From contig NZ_JALJXP010000007.1 of assembly GCF_024170165.1 (NCBI RefSeq), positions 124,001 through 188,000 of the forward strand: a stretch of DNA of 64,000 bases. The letters are read 5' to 3'. Source of the stretch: Pseudomonas nitroreducens (GTDB taxonomy: Bacteria; Pseudomonadota; Gammaproteobacteria; Pseudomonadales; Pseudomonadaceae). A program made the translations under genes and the position numbers. Below are positions 17,927 to 26,745 of the stretch, in pieces. Within the stretch, counting starts at the first letter, position 1; the number at the start of each line of letters is the position of its first letter. The notes beneath the pieces are model-generated. The model was not told where the DNA came from. It made no database searches and saw only the letters and a list, made by a program, of their open reading frames with translations.

Positions 17927-18247
17927 TCAGAGCGGCTGCGGGCGGCGGGTAATCAGCCCTTGCCGAGCGACACGGGTCAGTTCGTGAACGGCTGACTCCA
18001 GCTGCTCGGCCACCGGCGACTGCACCACCGCGAAGTCGAAACTGTCGGATGGGAAGCGCGCAAGATCGGCAAAGGTTTCGGCGAACTGGATGAGGAAGGT
18101 GCGCGAACCGTTCCAGCGTTTGGGCCAGCCATCGAGGTAACGGACGAGGGTGGGCTGGTGATTGCCGCCCAGGAGAATCTTAGGATTGCGGCGCACCAGG
18201 CCCGTGGTGATCGGGGCCAGGCGCACATGCGGGTTGGGACAGGTCAT
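17927..18247 (-). CDS. Conserved hypothetical protein, possible degenerate methyltransferase fragment
   Basis: The 106-residue product has no family name I can give. Its second half (DSFDFAVVQSPVAEQLESAVHELTRVARQGLI) resembles the D-hydrophobic strand and the 'leader before GG' helix of class I SAM-dependent methyltransferases, but the glycine-rich SAM motif is missing, so it would be non-catalytic if related. It is convergent with greB and divergent from thpR. The start MTCPNPHVRLA is chosen by position and lack of an earlier plausible ATG with a ribosome site. Confidence 0.55.
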   Translation of the reverse strand: MTCPNPHVRLAPITTGLVRRNPKILLGGNHQPTLVRYLDGWPKRWNGSRTFLIQFAETFADLARFPSDSFDFAVVQSPVAEQLESAVHELTRVARQGLITRRPQPL

Positions 18248-18428
18248 GGTGTCACGTCTCCGCCTCAGGGGTCCTGCTGGACGCGGCGAGAGGCACACCG
18301 AACCAGCGCTTTAGCGGTATTTCGATGTCAGCCATGGCTGCATCCGCGCCCCGCAAGTTGCTACTTAAATCGGCGCTGTGCGGCATCCTAGAGAAGCGCC
18401 GGCAAAGCTGTCAAGGAGACTTCAGTCG

Positions 18429-18947
18429 ATGACCACACCCCCCATGCGGCTGTTCTTCGCCCTGCCCTGCCCGGCGGAGCTGGCAGCGCGCATCTGTACC
18501 TGGCGCGATGGATTGCACCTGGACGGCCAGCCCGTCGCCCAGGCCAACCTGCATCTGACCCTGGCCTTTCTCGGCTCGGTGCCGCGCGGGCGCAAGGCCG
18601 AGCTGCGCGCCATCGGCGAGCGCCTGCCGCGCCAGGGCTTCAGCCTGGAGCTGGACCACGTCGCACGCTGGAGCAATGGCATCCTGCACCTGGCGCCGAG
18701 CAAGGTGCCGGCCCAGCTGCATGAGCTGGTACAGGCCCTGCGCGAAGAACTGCGAGCCGGCGGATTCGAGGTTGAGCACCGCCCGTTCCATCCGCACATC
18801 ACCCTCGCCCGCCACGCCCATCACACACCAGCGGCGACCGCTTCCTTCCTGCTGCCCGCTCGGGCCGTTACCCTGTTCAGCTCGGAGAACAGCCCCACCG
18901 GCGTGCGCTATCGCGCCATCGGCGAGTGGCCGCTAGACAGCATCTGA
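18429..18947 (+). CDS. thpR: RNA 2',3'-cyclic phosphodiesterase ThpR (LigT)
   Basis: The 172-residue protein belongs to the 2H phosphoesterase superfamily. The two catalytic H-x-T/S-x motifs are HLTLAF (about residues 43-48) and HITLAR (about 121-126), set in the bilobal LigT fold starting RLFFALPCP. The enzyme opens 2',3'-cyclic phosphate at RNA ends and can join tRNA halves through 2'-5' links in vitro; the cellular role is unclear. Its last 15 bases overlap the end of the convergent LysR gene. Confidence 0.93.
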   Translation: MTTPPMRLFFALPCPAELAARICTWRDGLHLDGQPVAQANLHLTLAFLGSVPRGRKAELRAIGERLPRQGFSLELDHVARWSNGILHLAPSKVPAQLHELVQALREELRAGGFEVEHRPFHPHITLARHAHHTPAATASFLLPARAVTLFSSENSPTGVRYRAIGEWPLDSI

Positions 18948-19832
18948 TCGCGCCGCCCAGTCCTGGGCGTAATCGAGAAAGCGACGCAACCCTGCCGTGG
19001 GGTACTTGTCGATATGCAGCGCCCGGAAGAAGGTGCGCCGCAGTGGCCCCAGCGGATTGTCCAGGCGCACCAGCTCGCCGCGCGCCAGCTCCGCCTGCAC
19101 CACGCGCTGCGACAGGCAGCCGATGCCGAACCCGCTACCCACCAGATGCTTGATCGCCTCGGCGTTGCTCACTTCCAGCGGCGCGTTGACGCTGCCCAGG
19201 CGCGGCAATACCTGCTGCTCGAAGGTGACCCGCGTGCCCGAGCCGGCTTCGCGCAGTACCCAGCGTGCCGCTGCCAGATCCTTCAGGCTGATGCGCTCGG
19301 CCAGCGCCAGGGGATGTTCCGGCGCGACCACCAGCAGCAGTTCATCGGCCATCCAGGGCGTGAGCTGGATCTGTGGATGCTGGATCGGCGCCTCGATGAA
19401 GGCCACGTCCAGCCGGAACTCGGCCAGCGCCTCGATTACTCCGCCGCTGTTGGCCACCTGCAGCTGCAGATGGCTCTCGGGCAGCTCCGCAAGGAAACCC
19501 GCCACCACCTGCGGAAGCAGATAGCCGCCGATGCTGCGGCTGGCACCGAGGCTCAGTTGCACCGGCGCCGATTCGAACAGGCTCTCCAGCTCCGCACTCT
19601 GCGCCAGCAAGGCACTGGCCTTGGGATAGAAGGCGCGGCCATTGTCGTTCAGCGCCAGGCGCTTGCCGCTGCGATCGAACAGGCGCGTACCGAGGGTGCG
19701 CTCCAGTTCCTGCAGCGCCTGACTGGCGGCGGACTGCGAGAGCGCGATGCGCGCCGCGGCCTGGGTCACGTTGCCGAGTTCGGCGATGGCGGTGAAGGTC
19801 GCCAGTTGGCGAAGGGTGATGCGTGGCCCCAT
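18933..19832 (-). CDS. LysR family regulator (YeiE-like), divergent from yeiH-type exporter gene
   Basis: The 299-residue protein has a LysR helix-turn-helix (LRQLATFTAIAELGNVTQAAARIALSQSAASQALQELERTLG, about 6-47) and a CysB-like effector domain (LSLGASRSIGGYLLPQVVAGFLAELPE). It lies head-to-head with a YeiH/UPF0324 exporter gene 93 bp away, the same arrangement as E. coli yeiE-yeiH, where YeiE responds to sulfite. That analogy suggests a sulfite- or sulfur-related effector, not proven here. Start at the internal ATG (MGPRITLRQL) rather than an upstream TTG. Its 3' end overlaps thpR by 15 bp. Confidence 0.88.
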   Translation of the reverse strand: MGPRITLRQLATFTAIAELGNVTQAAARIALSQSAASQALQELERTLGTRLFDRSGKRLALNDNGRAFYPKASALLAQSAELESLFESAPVQLSLGASRSIGGYLLPQVVAGFLAELPESHLQLQVANSGGVIEALAEFRLDVAFIEAPIQHPQIQLTPWMADELLLVVAPEHPLALAERISLKDLAAARWVLREAGSGTRVTFEQQVLPRLGSVNAPLEVSNAEAIKHLVGSGFGIGCLSQRVVQAELARGELVRLDNPLGPLRRTFFRALHIDKYPTAGLRRFLDYAQDWAARSDAV

Positions 19833-19925
19833 ATCGATAAAACCGGTCAACCCAATAAGAACAATCCGTTTTTACACTAAGCGGGACGGCGGCACCATGG
19901 CTTCACCTTACACAAGGAGCCTGTA

Positions 19926-20954
19926 ATGAACGCCTTTCGCCGCCTGCCCTATTACCTTCCCGGTGCCCTGCTCTGCCTGGGCATCGCCTTCGGCTCCCGC
20001 CAACTCATGGAGATTCCCGCACTGCAGCATCTGGGGCTCGGCAGCCTGACCCTGGCGATCCTCATCGGCCTGCTGGCCGGCAACCTGGGGCTGGCCCGCT
20101 TCGGCAGCATCCGCCCCGGCATCGACCTGTCGCGCCAGCAACTGCTGCGTCTGGGCGTGGTGCTCTACGGCCTGCGCCTGACCTTCCAGGACATCGCCGC
20201 CCTCGGCCCCGCGGCGCTGATCATCGACGTACTGATGGTCACCAGCACCCTGACCGCCGCCTGGCTGATCGGCGAACGCTGGCTCAAGCTGCCCCGTGAA
20301 AGCGCCCTGCTGATTGGCGCCGGCAGCGCCATCTGCGGGGCCGCCGCGGTAATGGCGAGCAGCCCGGTGCTCAAGGCGCGCGCCGAGCACACCGCCGTCG
20401 CGGTGGCCACCGTCGTACTGTTCGGCACTCTGGCGATGCTGCTGCACCCGATGATCTACGCCGCGCTGCCCAACCTGTTCGGCAGCGAGCAGGCCTTCGG
20501 CGTGTTCACCGGCTCGACCATCCACGAAGTCGCCCAGGTGGTCGCCGCCGGCCGCGCCATGGATCCGGCTGCCGCCGACGCCGCACTGATCAGCAAGATG
20601 CTGCGCGTCCTGCTGCTGGCTCCGGCCCTGCTGATCCTCGGCCGCGTCGGTTGTGCCGAAGCCGCCGAGCCGGGCACACGCCGCAAGCTGCACATTCCGG
20701 GCTTCGCCGTGTTCTTCCTGCTGGTGACCGGCCTGCGTTCGCTGGGCTGGGTACCGGAAAGCTGGCTGGCACCGCTGCAACAACTGGACGATGTGATGCT
20801 CGGCATGGCGATGGCCGCCCTCGGCCTGGCCACCCGCCTGGGCGACCTGCGCAAGGAAGGCCCCAAACCGCTGCTGCTGGGTGCCGGGCTGTTCGTCTTC
20901 CTGCTGGTGGGCGGTGGCCTGATCAATGGCGGCGTGCAATATCTCTTCCACTGA
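19926..20954 (+). CDS. YeiH/UPF0324 family putative sulfate exporter
   Basis: The 342-residue protein is a membrane protein with about ten hydrophobic helices. The family markers are present: LTLAILIGLLAGNLG, the glycine-rich GAGSAICGAAAVMASSPVLKA segment and TIHEVAQVVAAGRAM. The family is annotated as putative sulfate or sulfonate exporters, with little direct evidence. The ribosome site AAGGAG is 8 bases upstream. The divergent LysR gene is the likely regulator, and a strong terminator ends the transcript. Confidence 0.88.
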   Translation: MNAFRRLPYYLPGALLCLGIAFGSRQLMEIPALQHLGLGSLTLAILIGLLAGNLGLARFGSIRPGIDLSRQQLLRLGVVLYGLRLTFQDIAALGPAALIIDVLMVTSTLTAAWLIGERWLKLPRESALLIGAGSAICGAAAVMASSPVLKARAEHTAVAVATVVLFGTLAMLLHPMIYAALPNLFGSEQAFGVFTGSTIHEVAQVVAAGRAMDPAAADAALISKMLRVLLLAPALLILGRVGCAEAAEPGTRRKLHIPGFAVFFLLVTGLRSLGWVPESWLAPLQQLDDVMLGMAMAALGLATRLGDLRKEGPKPLLLGAGLFVFLLVGGGLINGGVQYLFH

Positions 20955-20969
20955 TTCCGGCAGGCAAAC

Positions 20970-21004
20970 AAAAAGGGCGGACACCTTGGGTGTCCGCCCT
21001 TTTT
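20970..21004. terminator. Bidirectional terminator between yeiH-type gene and doxX-type gene
   Basis: A perfect 11-bp stem (20975-20985 with 20989-20999, loop TTG) is flanked by five A and five T, serving both converging genes. Confidence 0.92.
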
Positions 21005-21035
21005 CGTTAGCGGCTTTCTGCTAATGCCTTGGCAA

Positions 21036-21470
21036 TCAGCTGGACAGCTTGCGGTCCAGGGAGAACGGGCCGGCGCCGCTGATGAGCAGCGCGACGCTGA
21101 TCATGATCAGGGTGAAGGCGTATTCGAAGCCGTTGGCGGTGATGAAGAAGCCATTGGCCAGGTGCACGCTGAACACGGCGACCAGCATGGCGACGATCAG
21201 CGGGATACTCGCCAGGCGCACCAGCAGGCCGAGGACCAGCGCCAGGCCGCCGAAGAACTCGGCGCTGCCGGCCAGGGTGGCCATCAGGTAGCCGGGGGTC
21301 ACGCCGAGGGATTCCAGCCAACCCGCCATGCCTTGCAGGCCCGGGCCACCGAAAGCACCAAAGAGCTTCTGCGAACCGTGAGCCATGAAGGTCAGGCCGG
21401 TGGTGATACGCAGAACAGCCATGCCGGCGCCAGCGTTGGTGGTCAGGATGGATTTGATCAGCGAGTTCAT
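21036..21470 (-). CDS. DoxX family membrane protein
   Basis: The 144-residue protein has four hydrophobic helices and the DoxX family start GMAVLRITTGLTFMAHGSQKLFGAFGGPG, followed by AGSAEFFGGLALVLGLLVRLASIPLIVAMLVAVF. Such proteins (YqjF/YphA-like) are small inner membrane proteins; related members associate with quinol oxidases or thiosulfate oxidation, but a function for this subgroup is not known. It is a single-gene transcript ending at the shared terminator. Confidence 0.88.
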   Translation of the reverse strand: MNSLIKSILTTNAGAGMAVLRITTGLTFMAHGSQKLFGAFGGPGLQGMAGWLESLGVTPGYLMATLAGSAEFFGGLALVLGLLVRLASIPLIVAMLVAVFSVHLANGFFITANGFEYAFTLIMISVALLISGAGPFSLDRKLSS

Positions 21471-21612
21471 GGTGCGTCCTTATGCGAGCTCTCAGGGGAG
21501 CGAAGGGTTGCGTAGGAAGTGGATGACAACCGTGGTTGCTTGGCGACCAATATATCCAGTTTTTCCGATATCAAAAGCGCAAAAACGCGCTAATTACTAT
21601 CGAATAAACCGA

Positions 21613-23037
21613 TTACTTCTTGATTGCCGCCACGCTTTCACGTGGCTCGAGGCCATCACGTTCCCGCTGATATGCAAGATAGTACTTGTTGACGCTGCTG
21701 ACGTAGTTCACCACGCCCATGCCCAGTTGCTCGGCCGCCACACGCTCGACCTGGAAGAACCACTGGTTGGGGTTCAGGCCCTGGCGCTTGGCCTCCGCGC
21801 GCAGGCTTTGCACCCGCTCGGGACCGGCGTTGTAGGCAGCCAGAACGAAGGCCATGCGGTCCCGTTCGTTGATGCGCGGGCTGGAGAAGAAGCGCTTGCG
21901 CAGCATGGCCATGTAGCGGCTGGCGGCCTGCACGTTGCTGTCCTTCTGGTGCACGGTATCCACGCCCACGGCGCGGGCCGCCGCCGGGGTGATCTGCATC
22001 AGCCCGGTGGCGCCGCCAGCGCCGCGCGCGCTGGCATTGAGATTGGATTCCTTGAAGGCCACGGCGGCCAGCGCCAGCCAGTCGACCTTGTTCTGCTCGG
22101 CATAGCGCTGCAGGGTCGGGCGTACGGCCTCCAGGCGCTTGCGGTCGGGTACGACCAGCGGATTGCGCACCTGGTAGGCGCGGCGATAGAGGCGCTGGAA
22201 GGCCACGTCCTGGTCCGCCGGCGCGCGATAGTCCTTGAGGAAGCGATTGACGCTGGCGCGCAGCATCGGCGCATCGCGACGCACGTACCAGGTCATCGAC
22301 TCGCTGTTGTCCAGCACCAGATGACGGTCGACGCGCAGCTTGGTGAAGACCTTGCTCCAGCGCTCGGCAATCGGCTGCTCGACCACGGTGTAGTTGAAGA
22401 TGCCCGCCTGGACCATCTCCAGCACGTCTTCCACGGCCAGAGACGAATCGGTCCACTCCAGAACCAGCGGCGCCAGGCGCTTCTGTGCGAGGCGTTCGTT
22501 GACCTTGCGCACGGCCTCGCCAGCGGCGCTGCCGGCTGGCAGGGTAATGGTGCGGCCGGCGAGTTGCTCCAGGCGCACGAACTTGCGGTTGCCCTGCTTG
22601 GTCACCAGGACCAGCGGCACGTCGGCCTTCCACGGCAGGCTGGGGCTGACATTCTGGCCGTCGCGGGCCAGCAGGACCTCCCCGGGCGCGACCAGATCGC
22701 CTTCGCCGCGCTGCAGCGCACCGAGCAACTGATCCTTGGCCTTGGGAATGAATTTGATGGTAAGCGGCTTGCGCCCTGGGGCGCTGTCGTTGAGGTACTG
22801 CTCGAAGGCACGCAGGCGGCGGTACTCGACGCCGATGGGCTCGCCCTTGATTTCGCCGGAGCTGTTGCGACTCTGATTGACCAGAACCCTCAGGGTGCCG
22901 CCGGAACGGATGCTAGCCAGGTCACGGGCGTCGCTGCTTTCCTGCTCCCAGTTTTCCGGCTGGGCGGTCAGGCGCGCGGCCGCCGGCAGTGGCGTCAGGG
23001 CCACGAGGCACAGCAGTAGCAGCAACAGTCGGGTCAT
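21613..23037 (-). CDS. Membrane-bound lytic murein transglycosylase, MltF family
   Basis: The 474-residue protein has a signal peptide (MTRLLLLLLCLVALTPLPAAA), an extracytoplasmic solute-binding-like domain (about 45-270: GTLRVLVNQSRNSSGEIKGEPIGVEY) and a C-terminal SLT domain with the catalytic glutamate Glu330 in AVAFKESNLNASARGAGGATGLMQITP and the AYNAGPERV motif. MltF-type enzymes cleave peptidoglycan with 1,6-anhydro product formation, and the N-terminal module regulates activity allosterically. It matches the second MltF paralogue (MltF2) of P. aeruginosa better than MltF proper by genome position; this is from memory. Confidence 0.92.
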   Translation of the reverse strand: MTRLLLLLLCLVALTPLPAAARLTAQPENWEQESSDARDLASIRSGGTLRVLVNQSRNSSGEIKGEPIGVEYRRLRAFEQYLNDSAPGRKPLTIKFIPKAKDQLLGALQRGEGDLVAPGEVLLARDGQNVSPSLPWKADVPLVLVTKQGNRKFVRLEQLAGRTITLPAGSAAGEAVRKVNERLAQKRLAPLVLEWTDSSLAVEDVLEMVQAGIFNYTVVEQPIAERWSKVFTKLRVDRHLVLDNSESMTWYVRRDAPMLRASVNRFLKDYRAPADQDVAFQRLYRRAYQVRNPLVVPDRKRLEAVRPTLQRYAEQNKVDWLALAAVAFKESNLNASARGAGGATGLMQITPAAARAVGVDTVHQKDSNVQAASRYMAMLRKRFFSSPRINERDRMAFVLAAYNAGPERVQSLRAEAKRQGLNPNQWFFQVERVAAEQLGMGVVNYVSSVNKYYLAYQRERDGLEPRESVAAIKK

Positions 23038-23208
23038 CCAGCTCTCCGGGGGCTCGCACTCGGCGGTGGGCCGATTAGAGTGCGGTTTCGACCGGGAGTT
23101 CCCGGCCGCCAAGGGCGCGCAAGATTCGCACAGGAGGGGATCAATACCAACCCGAAACTTCCGATAGATCTTCGGAATATTCCTCAACCTGTTGTTTTTG
23201 AAGAATTT

Positions 23209-23236
23209 TCGTCAAAAAAGCGGCTTTTGCTATGCT
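23209..23236 (+). promoter_or_regulatory. Candidate tatD promoter
   Basis: TCGTCA (23209-23214) and TATGCT (23231-23236) are 16 bp apart in a conspicuously AT-rich stretch directly before tatD. Each box matches 4 of 6 consensus bases. Confidence 0.35.
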
Positions 23237-23261
23237 CCGCTTCCGAACAAAAGGAACAAAA

Positions 23262-24062
23262 ATGCAACTGATCGACATCGGCGTCAACCTCACTCACCCG
23301 AGCTTCGTCCCGGAACGTGAAGCGGTCCTCGCTCGCGCCATCGAGGCCGGCGTCGTGCAGATGGTGCTGACCGGCACCAGCCTGGACGACAGCGAACAGG
23401 CCCTGGAACTGTGCCGGCAACTGGACGAAGAGCAGCGTCTTTACTGCACTGCCGGCGTCCATCCGCACGAGGCCAGCCACTGGGACAGCGGCAGCGCGAA
23501 GGTGCTGCGCGGCCTGCTGGCCGAGGACCGGGTCAAGGCGGTCGGTGAGTGCGGGCTGGACTTCAACCGCGACTTTTCGCCGCGCCCGCAGCAGGAGAAG
23601 GCATTCGAAGAACAGCTGGGCCTCGCCGTGGAACTGCAGTTGCCGGTGTTCATCCACGAACGCGACGCGGGCGAGCGTCTGCTGGCGATCCTCAAGGACT
23701 TCCGCGACAAGTTGCCGGCCGCCGTGGTGCATTGCTTCACCGGCGAGCGCCGCACGCTTTATTCGTATCTCGATCTCGACCTGCACATCGGCATCACCGG
23801 CTGGATCTGCGACGAACGCCGGGGCACCCACCTGCAGGAACTGGTGCGGGAAATCCCCCAGGGCCGGCTGATGCTGGAAAGCGACGCGCCTTATCTATTG
23901 CCGCGCACCCTGCGCCCTAAACCGAAGAACGGCCGCAACCAGCCGGCCTACCTGCCCGAGGTGCTGACCTGCGTGGCCCAGCACCGGGGCGAGAGCGCCG
24001 AGCAGGTCGCGGCCCACACCACCGAGTGCGCACGGCGCTTCTTCGGCCTGCCGGAAATTTGA
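23262..24062 (+). CDS. tatD: TatD family deoxyribonuclease
   Basis: The 266-residue protein is a metal-dependent TIM-barrel nuclease closely resembling E. coli TatD itself: it opens DIGVNLTHP with the metal-site aspartate, continues [44 protein letters not shown] and ends [17 protein letters not shown], supplying the His, Glu and Asp ligands. TatD has 3'-5' exonuclease activity linked to repair of oxidative DNA damage; despite its name it is not required for Tat export. No tat genes are nearby. Confidence 0.94.
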   Translation: MQLIDIGVNLTHPSFVPEREAVLARAIEAGVVQMVLTGTSLDDSEQALELCRQLDEEQRLYCTAGVHPHEASHWDSGSAKVLRGLLAEDRVKAVGECGLDFNRDFSPRPQQEKAFEEQLGLAVELQLPVFIHERDAGERLLAILKDFRDKLPAAVVHCFTGERRTLYSYLDLDLHIGITGWICDERRGTHLQELVREIPQGRLMLESDAPYLLPRTLRPKPKNGRNQPAYLPEVLTCVAQHRGESAEQVAAHTTECARRFFGLPEI

Positions 24063-24198
24063 TCCAGCTCTCAAGATTGCCCTTCTTCGGCCGATAAGTC
24101 GGAAGCGAAAGGTGGCTTGATGCCCATCAATGGCCACCTTCATCCTTTTCACGACAATAATGGCGCCTTGCCACTATTCGACCGACAAGAAGAGATTT

Positions 24199-25677
24199 AT
24201 GGCCGCCTGGATTCGCGATATTTCCCTCAAGTACAAATTCTGGGCCGTCAATGCGGTCGCCTTCGTCACTACCCTGCTGCTGGTGCTTTTCGCCATGCAC
24301 CAGGAGCTCGACGGGCGCAACCAGCAGGCACGCCAGGATGCCGAAGCCCAGGCCCAACTGCTCAAAAGCTGGCCCGCAGGCTCGGCGCTGCCGACCTCGC
24401 CGAACCTCGTCAGCTTCGCCAGTGGCAGCGCGCCGCAGATCGCCGGAGTCGACGGTTCCGCCCTCGCCCGTGCCAATGGCTGGGTTGATCTGCAAGGCCC
24501 CCAGACCCGCAATGGTGCGCTCGCCGGCGCCTATGTACAGGAGATTGGGAACGGCCAGCGCGTCGCCGTGCTCGCCCCCGGTGCCGACTTCTGGAGCGTC
24601 TTCGAGGATCGCGCCCTGCCCTTCGCCGGCGCCGTGCTGGTGCTGATGCTGGCCCTGCTGGCCGCCTCGCAATTGCTGATCCGCTTCATCCTCACTCACC
24701 TGCTGACCCTGCGCGACGTGATGCTCCATGTGGAGAAGAGCGGCGACCTGGCCGCCCGCGTGCCCCTGGAAAGCCGCGACGAGGTCGGCCAGATGGCCAC
24801 TGCCTTCAACGCCATGCAGGCCGGCTACCAGCGCGTGGTCGGCACCGTCGCCCAGGCCGCCGGGCGCCTCGATGAAGGCGCGCGCAGCCTGGCCAGCAGC
24901 ATGGGCCAGGTGCGCCAGGGCATGCTCGGCCAGCAGAGCGAGACCGACCAGGCCGCCACTGCCATCAACGAGATGTCCACCACCGTCCACCACATCGCCC
25001 AGCATGCCGCCGACACCCGCGACCAGTCGCAGGAAGCCGATCGCCTCGCCGGCAATGGCCAGCAGGTGGTCGGTCGGGTCGGCCAGTCCATCGCCGGGTT
25101 GTCCCAGGGTGTGCAGCAGACCGCCGAGATGATCCAGCAACTGGCCCAGGACAGTCACAAGATCAGCAGCGTGGTCAGCGTCATCCACGGCATCGCCGAA
25201 CAGACCAACCTGCTCGCCCTCAACGCCGCCATCGAGGCCGCCCGCGCCGGCGAGATGGGCCGTGGCTTCGCCGTAGTCGCCGATGAAGTGCGCAACCTCG
25301 CCAAGCGCGTGCAGGACTCCACCGACGAGATCACCCAGATGATCAACGCGCTGCAATCCGGCACCCGCGACGCCGTGGAGTTCATGCAGGAAAGTTCGAT
25401 CAAGGCCGACGGTTGCGTGGAGGAAGCCCGCGAAGCCGGCGAGGCGCTGGCAGCCATCGCCTCAGCCGTGGCGCTGATGCGCGAAAGCAACACCCAGATC
25501 GCCGTGGCCGCCGAGCAACAGAGCCAGGTGGCCGAGGAAATGACCCGCTCGGTGGTGGGCATCCGCGACGTCACCGAGCACACCGTGCAGCAGACCGTCG
25601 ATTCGGCCGGCACCAGCCACCAGTTGGCAGACCTCGCCGGCGAACTCAGCCGCGCCATCCGCCAGCTGCGCCTGTAA
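24199..25677 (+). CDS. Methyl-accepting chemotaxis protein
   Basis: The 492-residue chemoreceptor has a first membrane helix (about 14-36), a periplasmic segment of roughly 110 residues, a second helix (about 137-168), a HAMP region (LREV-type, [36 protein letters not shown]) and the cytoplasmic signalling domain whose tip is [40 protein letters not shown]. The periplasmic domain is short and not a Cache or four-helix module I recognise, so the ligand is unknown. The ATG at 24199 is chosen because AAGAAGAG lies just upstream and an earlier start gives an unlikely extra 23 residues. Confidence 0.92.
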   Translation: MAAWIRDISLKYKFWAVNAVAFVTTLLLVLFAMHQELDGRNQQARQDAEAQAQLLKSWPAGSALPTSPNLVSFASGSAPQIAGVDGSALARANGWVDLQGPQTRNGALAGAYVQEIGNGQRVAVLAPGADFWSVFEDRALPFAGAVLVLMLALLAASQLLIRFILTHLLTLRDVMLHVEKSGDLAARVPLESRDEVGQMATAFNAMQAGYQRVVGTVAQAAGRLDEGARSLASSMGQVRQGMLGQQSETDQAATAINEMSTTVHHIAQHAADTRDQSQEADRLAGNGQQVVGRVGQSIAGLSQGVQQTAEMIQQLAQDSHKISSVVSVIHGIAEQTNLLALNAAIEAARAGEMGRGFAVVADEVRNLAKRVQDSTDEITQMINALQSGTRDAVEFMQESSIKADGCVEEAREAGEALAAIASAVALMRESNTQIAVAAEQQSQVAEEMTRSVVGIRDVTEHTVQQTVDSAGTSHQLADLAGELSRAIRQLRL

Positions 25678-25792
25678 TCCCTATCGCCCGCATAGCCTGC
25701 GCCCATTGGCGCGGGCGCCGGGGCAGCGCCTAGACTGCTGACATTCCGCCCGCCTGCGCTCAGGTGGGCTTTTCAGTCCCGGGAGCAGCAGC

Positions 25793-26152
25793 ATGGGCAA
25801 ACGCCACCCCAACCTCCTCGCCTGGCAGTGGCAGGGCTACGCCGCCAACCACCGCAACCCGACCAACCTGGCGCTGCACATCATCGCCGTGCCGCTGTTC
25901 ATTCTCGGCGCCCTGACGCTGCTCAGCGGGCTGTTCGGCCTGAGCCTGACAGCGATCCTGCTGGGCATGATCGGCATGGTCGCCTCGCTGGCCATCCAGG
26001 GCCGCGGGCACAAGCTCGAAGAGCAGGCGCCCGAGCCCTTCAGCGACCGCAAGGACGCCGTCGGTCGGCTGCTGGTCGAGCAGTTCGTCACCTTCCCGCG
26101 CTTCGTCCTGAGCGGCAAATGGTGGCGCGCCTGGCGAAATCCCAACCGCTGA
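25793..26152 (+). CDS. DUF962 / Mpo1-like membrane protein
   Basis: The 119-residue protein has two central membrane helices (NLALHIIAVPLFILGALTLLSGLFGLSLTAILLGMIGMVASLAIQ) between conserved polar motifs: YAANHRNPTN at the start and GRGHKLEEQAPEPFSDRKDAVGRLLVEQF after the helices. These histidine-containing motifs match DUF962/Mpo1 proteins, some of which are iron-dependent dioxygenases that alpha-oxidise 2-hydroxy fatty acids. The bacterial proteins are not characterised. A promoter cannot be pinpointed; a GGGAGCAGCAGC ribosome region precedes the ATG. Confidence 0.75.
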   Translation: MGKRHPNLLAWQWQGYAANHRNPTNLALHIIAVPLFILGALTLLSGLFGLSLTAILLGMIGMVASLAIQGRGHKLEEQAPEPFSDRKDAVGRLLVEQFVTFPRFVLSGKWWRAWRNPNR

Positions 26153-26247
26153 GCCGGCCATAACAGCAAGGGCGCGGCATTTCGGCCATTCAAGTACCCG
26201 GCAGGTCCGCCGATATAATCGTCGAGATTTCGTCACGAGCTGTTGAG

Positions 26248-26745
26248 ATGTCGGCTTTTCGCCATTTTATTGGCATATTTGTCTGCCTGTTTATTGTCAC
26301 GCCTGCCCACTCAGCTCCGGAACCGGTGGCCGAGCGTACCGTGCTGACCATTGCTGTGAAGGGCCAGCCGCAGCTCCTGCGCCACTACAGCCTGCGCGAC
26401 CTCGAAGCACTGCCGCAGACCGAGCGGCGCTCCATGCTCCCTGACGAATCCCAGGTCTACGGCTGGCAGGGCGTGCGCCTGAGCACCCTGCTCGCCGGTT
26501 TCGACCACACCGATGCCCAGCGCCTGCGAGTTGAGGCACTGAACGACTATTCCGCCCTGATTCCACTGAGCGACCTCGACGCCTTCGACCCGATCCTCGC
26601 CTACCACCGCGACGGCCAGGCCATCGGCATCGCCGAGCGCGGCCCGCTGTTCGTCATCTACCCGATGGTCGATCACCCGGAGTTGCGAACCCAGGTCTAT
26701 TTCAACCGCACCGTCTGGCAGGTAAGCCGCATTACCCTGGAGTGA
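26248..26745 (+). CDS. Periplasmic SUOX-fold (pterin-binding-like) protein, PruR-like
   Basis: The 165-residue precursor has a signal peptide (MSAFRHFIGIFVCLFIVTPAHSA) and a mature domain resembling the oxidoreductase molybdopterin-binding (sulfite oxidase) fold: YSLRDLEALPQTE, YGWQGVRLSTLLAGF, VEALNDYSALIPLSDL and GPLFVIYPMVDHPEL. It contains no cysteine after the signal peptide, so the molybdenum-ligating cysteine of true enzymes is missing. Its last 4 bases overlap the start of a diguanylate cyclase gene. This two-gene arrangement resembles PruR-DcpA of Agrobacterium, in which a cofactor-free SUOX-fold protein senses pterins and controls the c-di-GMP enzyme; the same role is inferred here. 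Confidence 0.75.
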   Translation: MSAFRHFIGIFVCLFIVTPAHSAPEPVAERTVLTIAVKGQPQLLRHYSLRDLEALPQTERRSMLPDESQVYGWQGVRLSTLLAGFDHTDAQRLRVEALNDYSALIPLSDLDAFDPILAYHRDGQAIGIAERGPLFVIYPMVDHPELRTQVYFNRTVWQVSRITLE

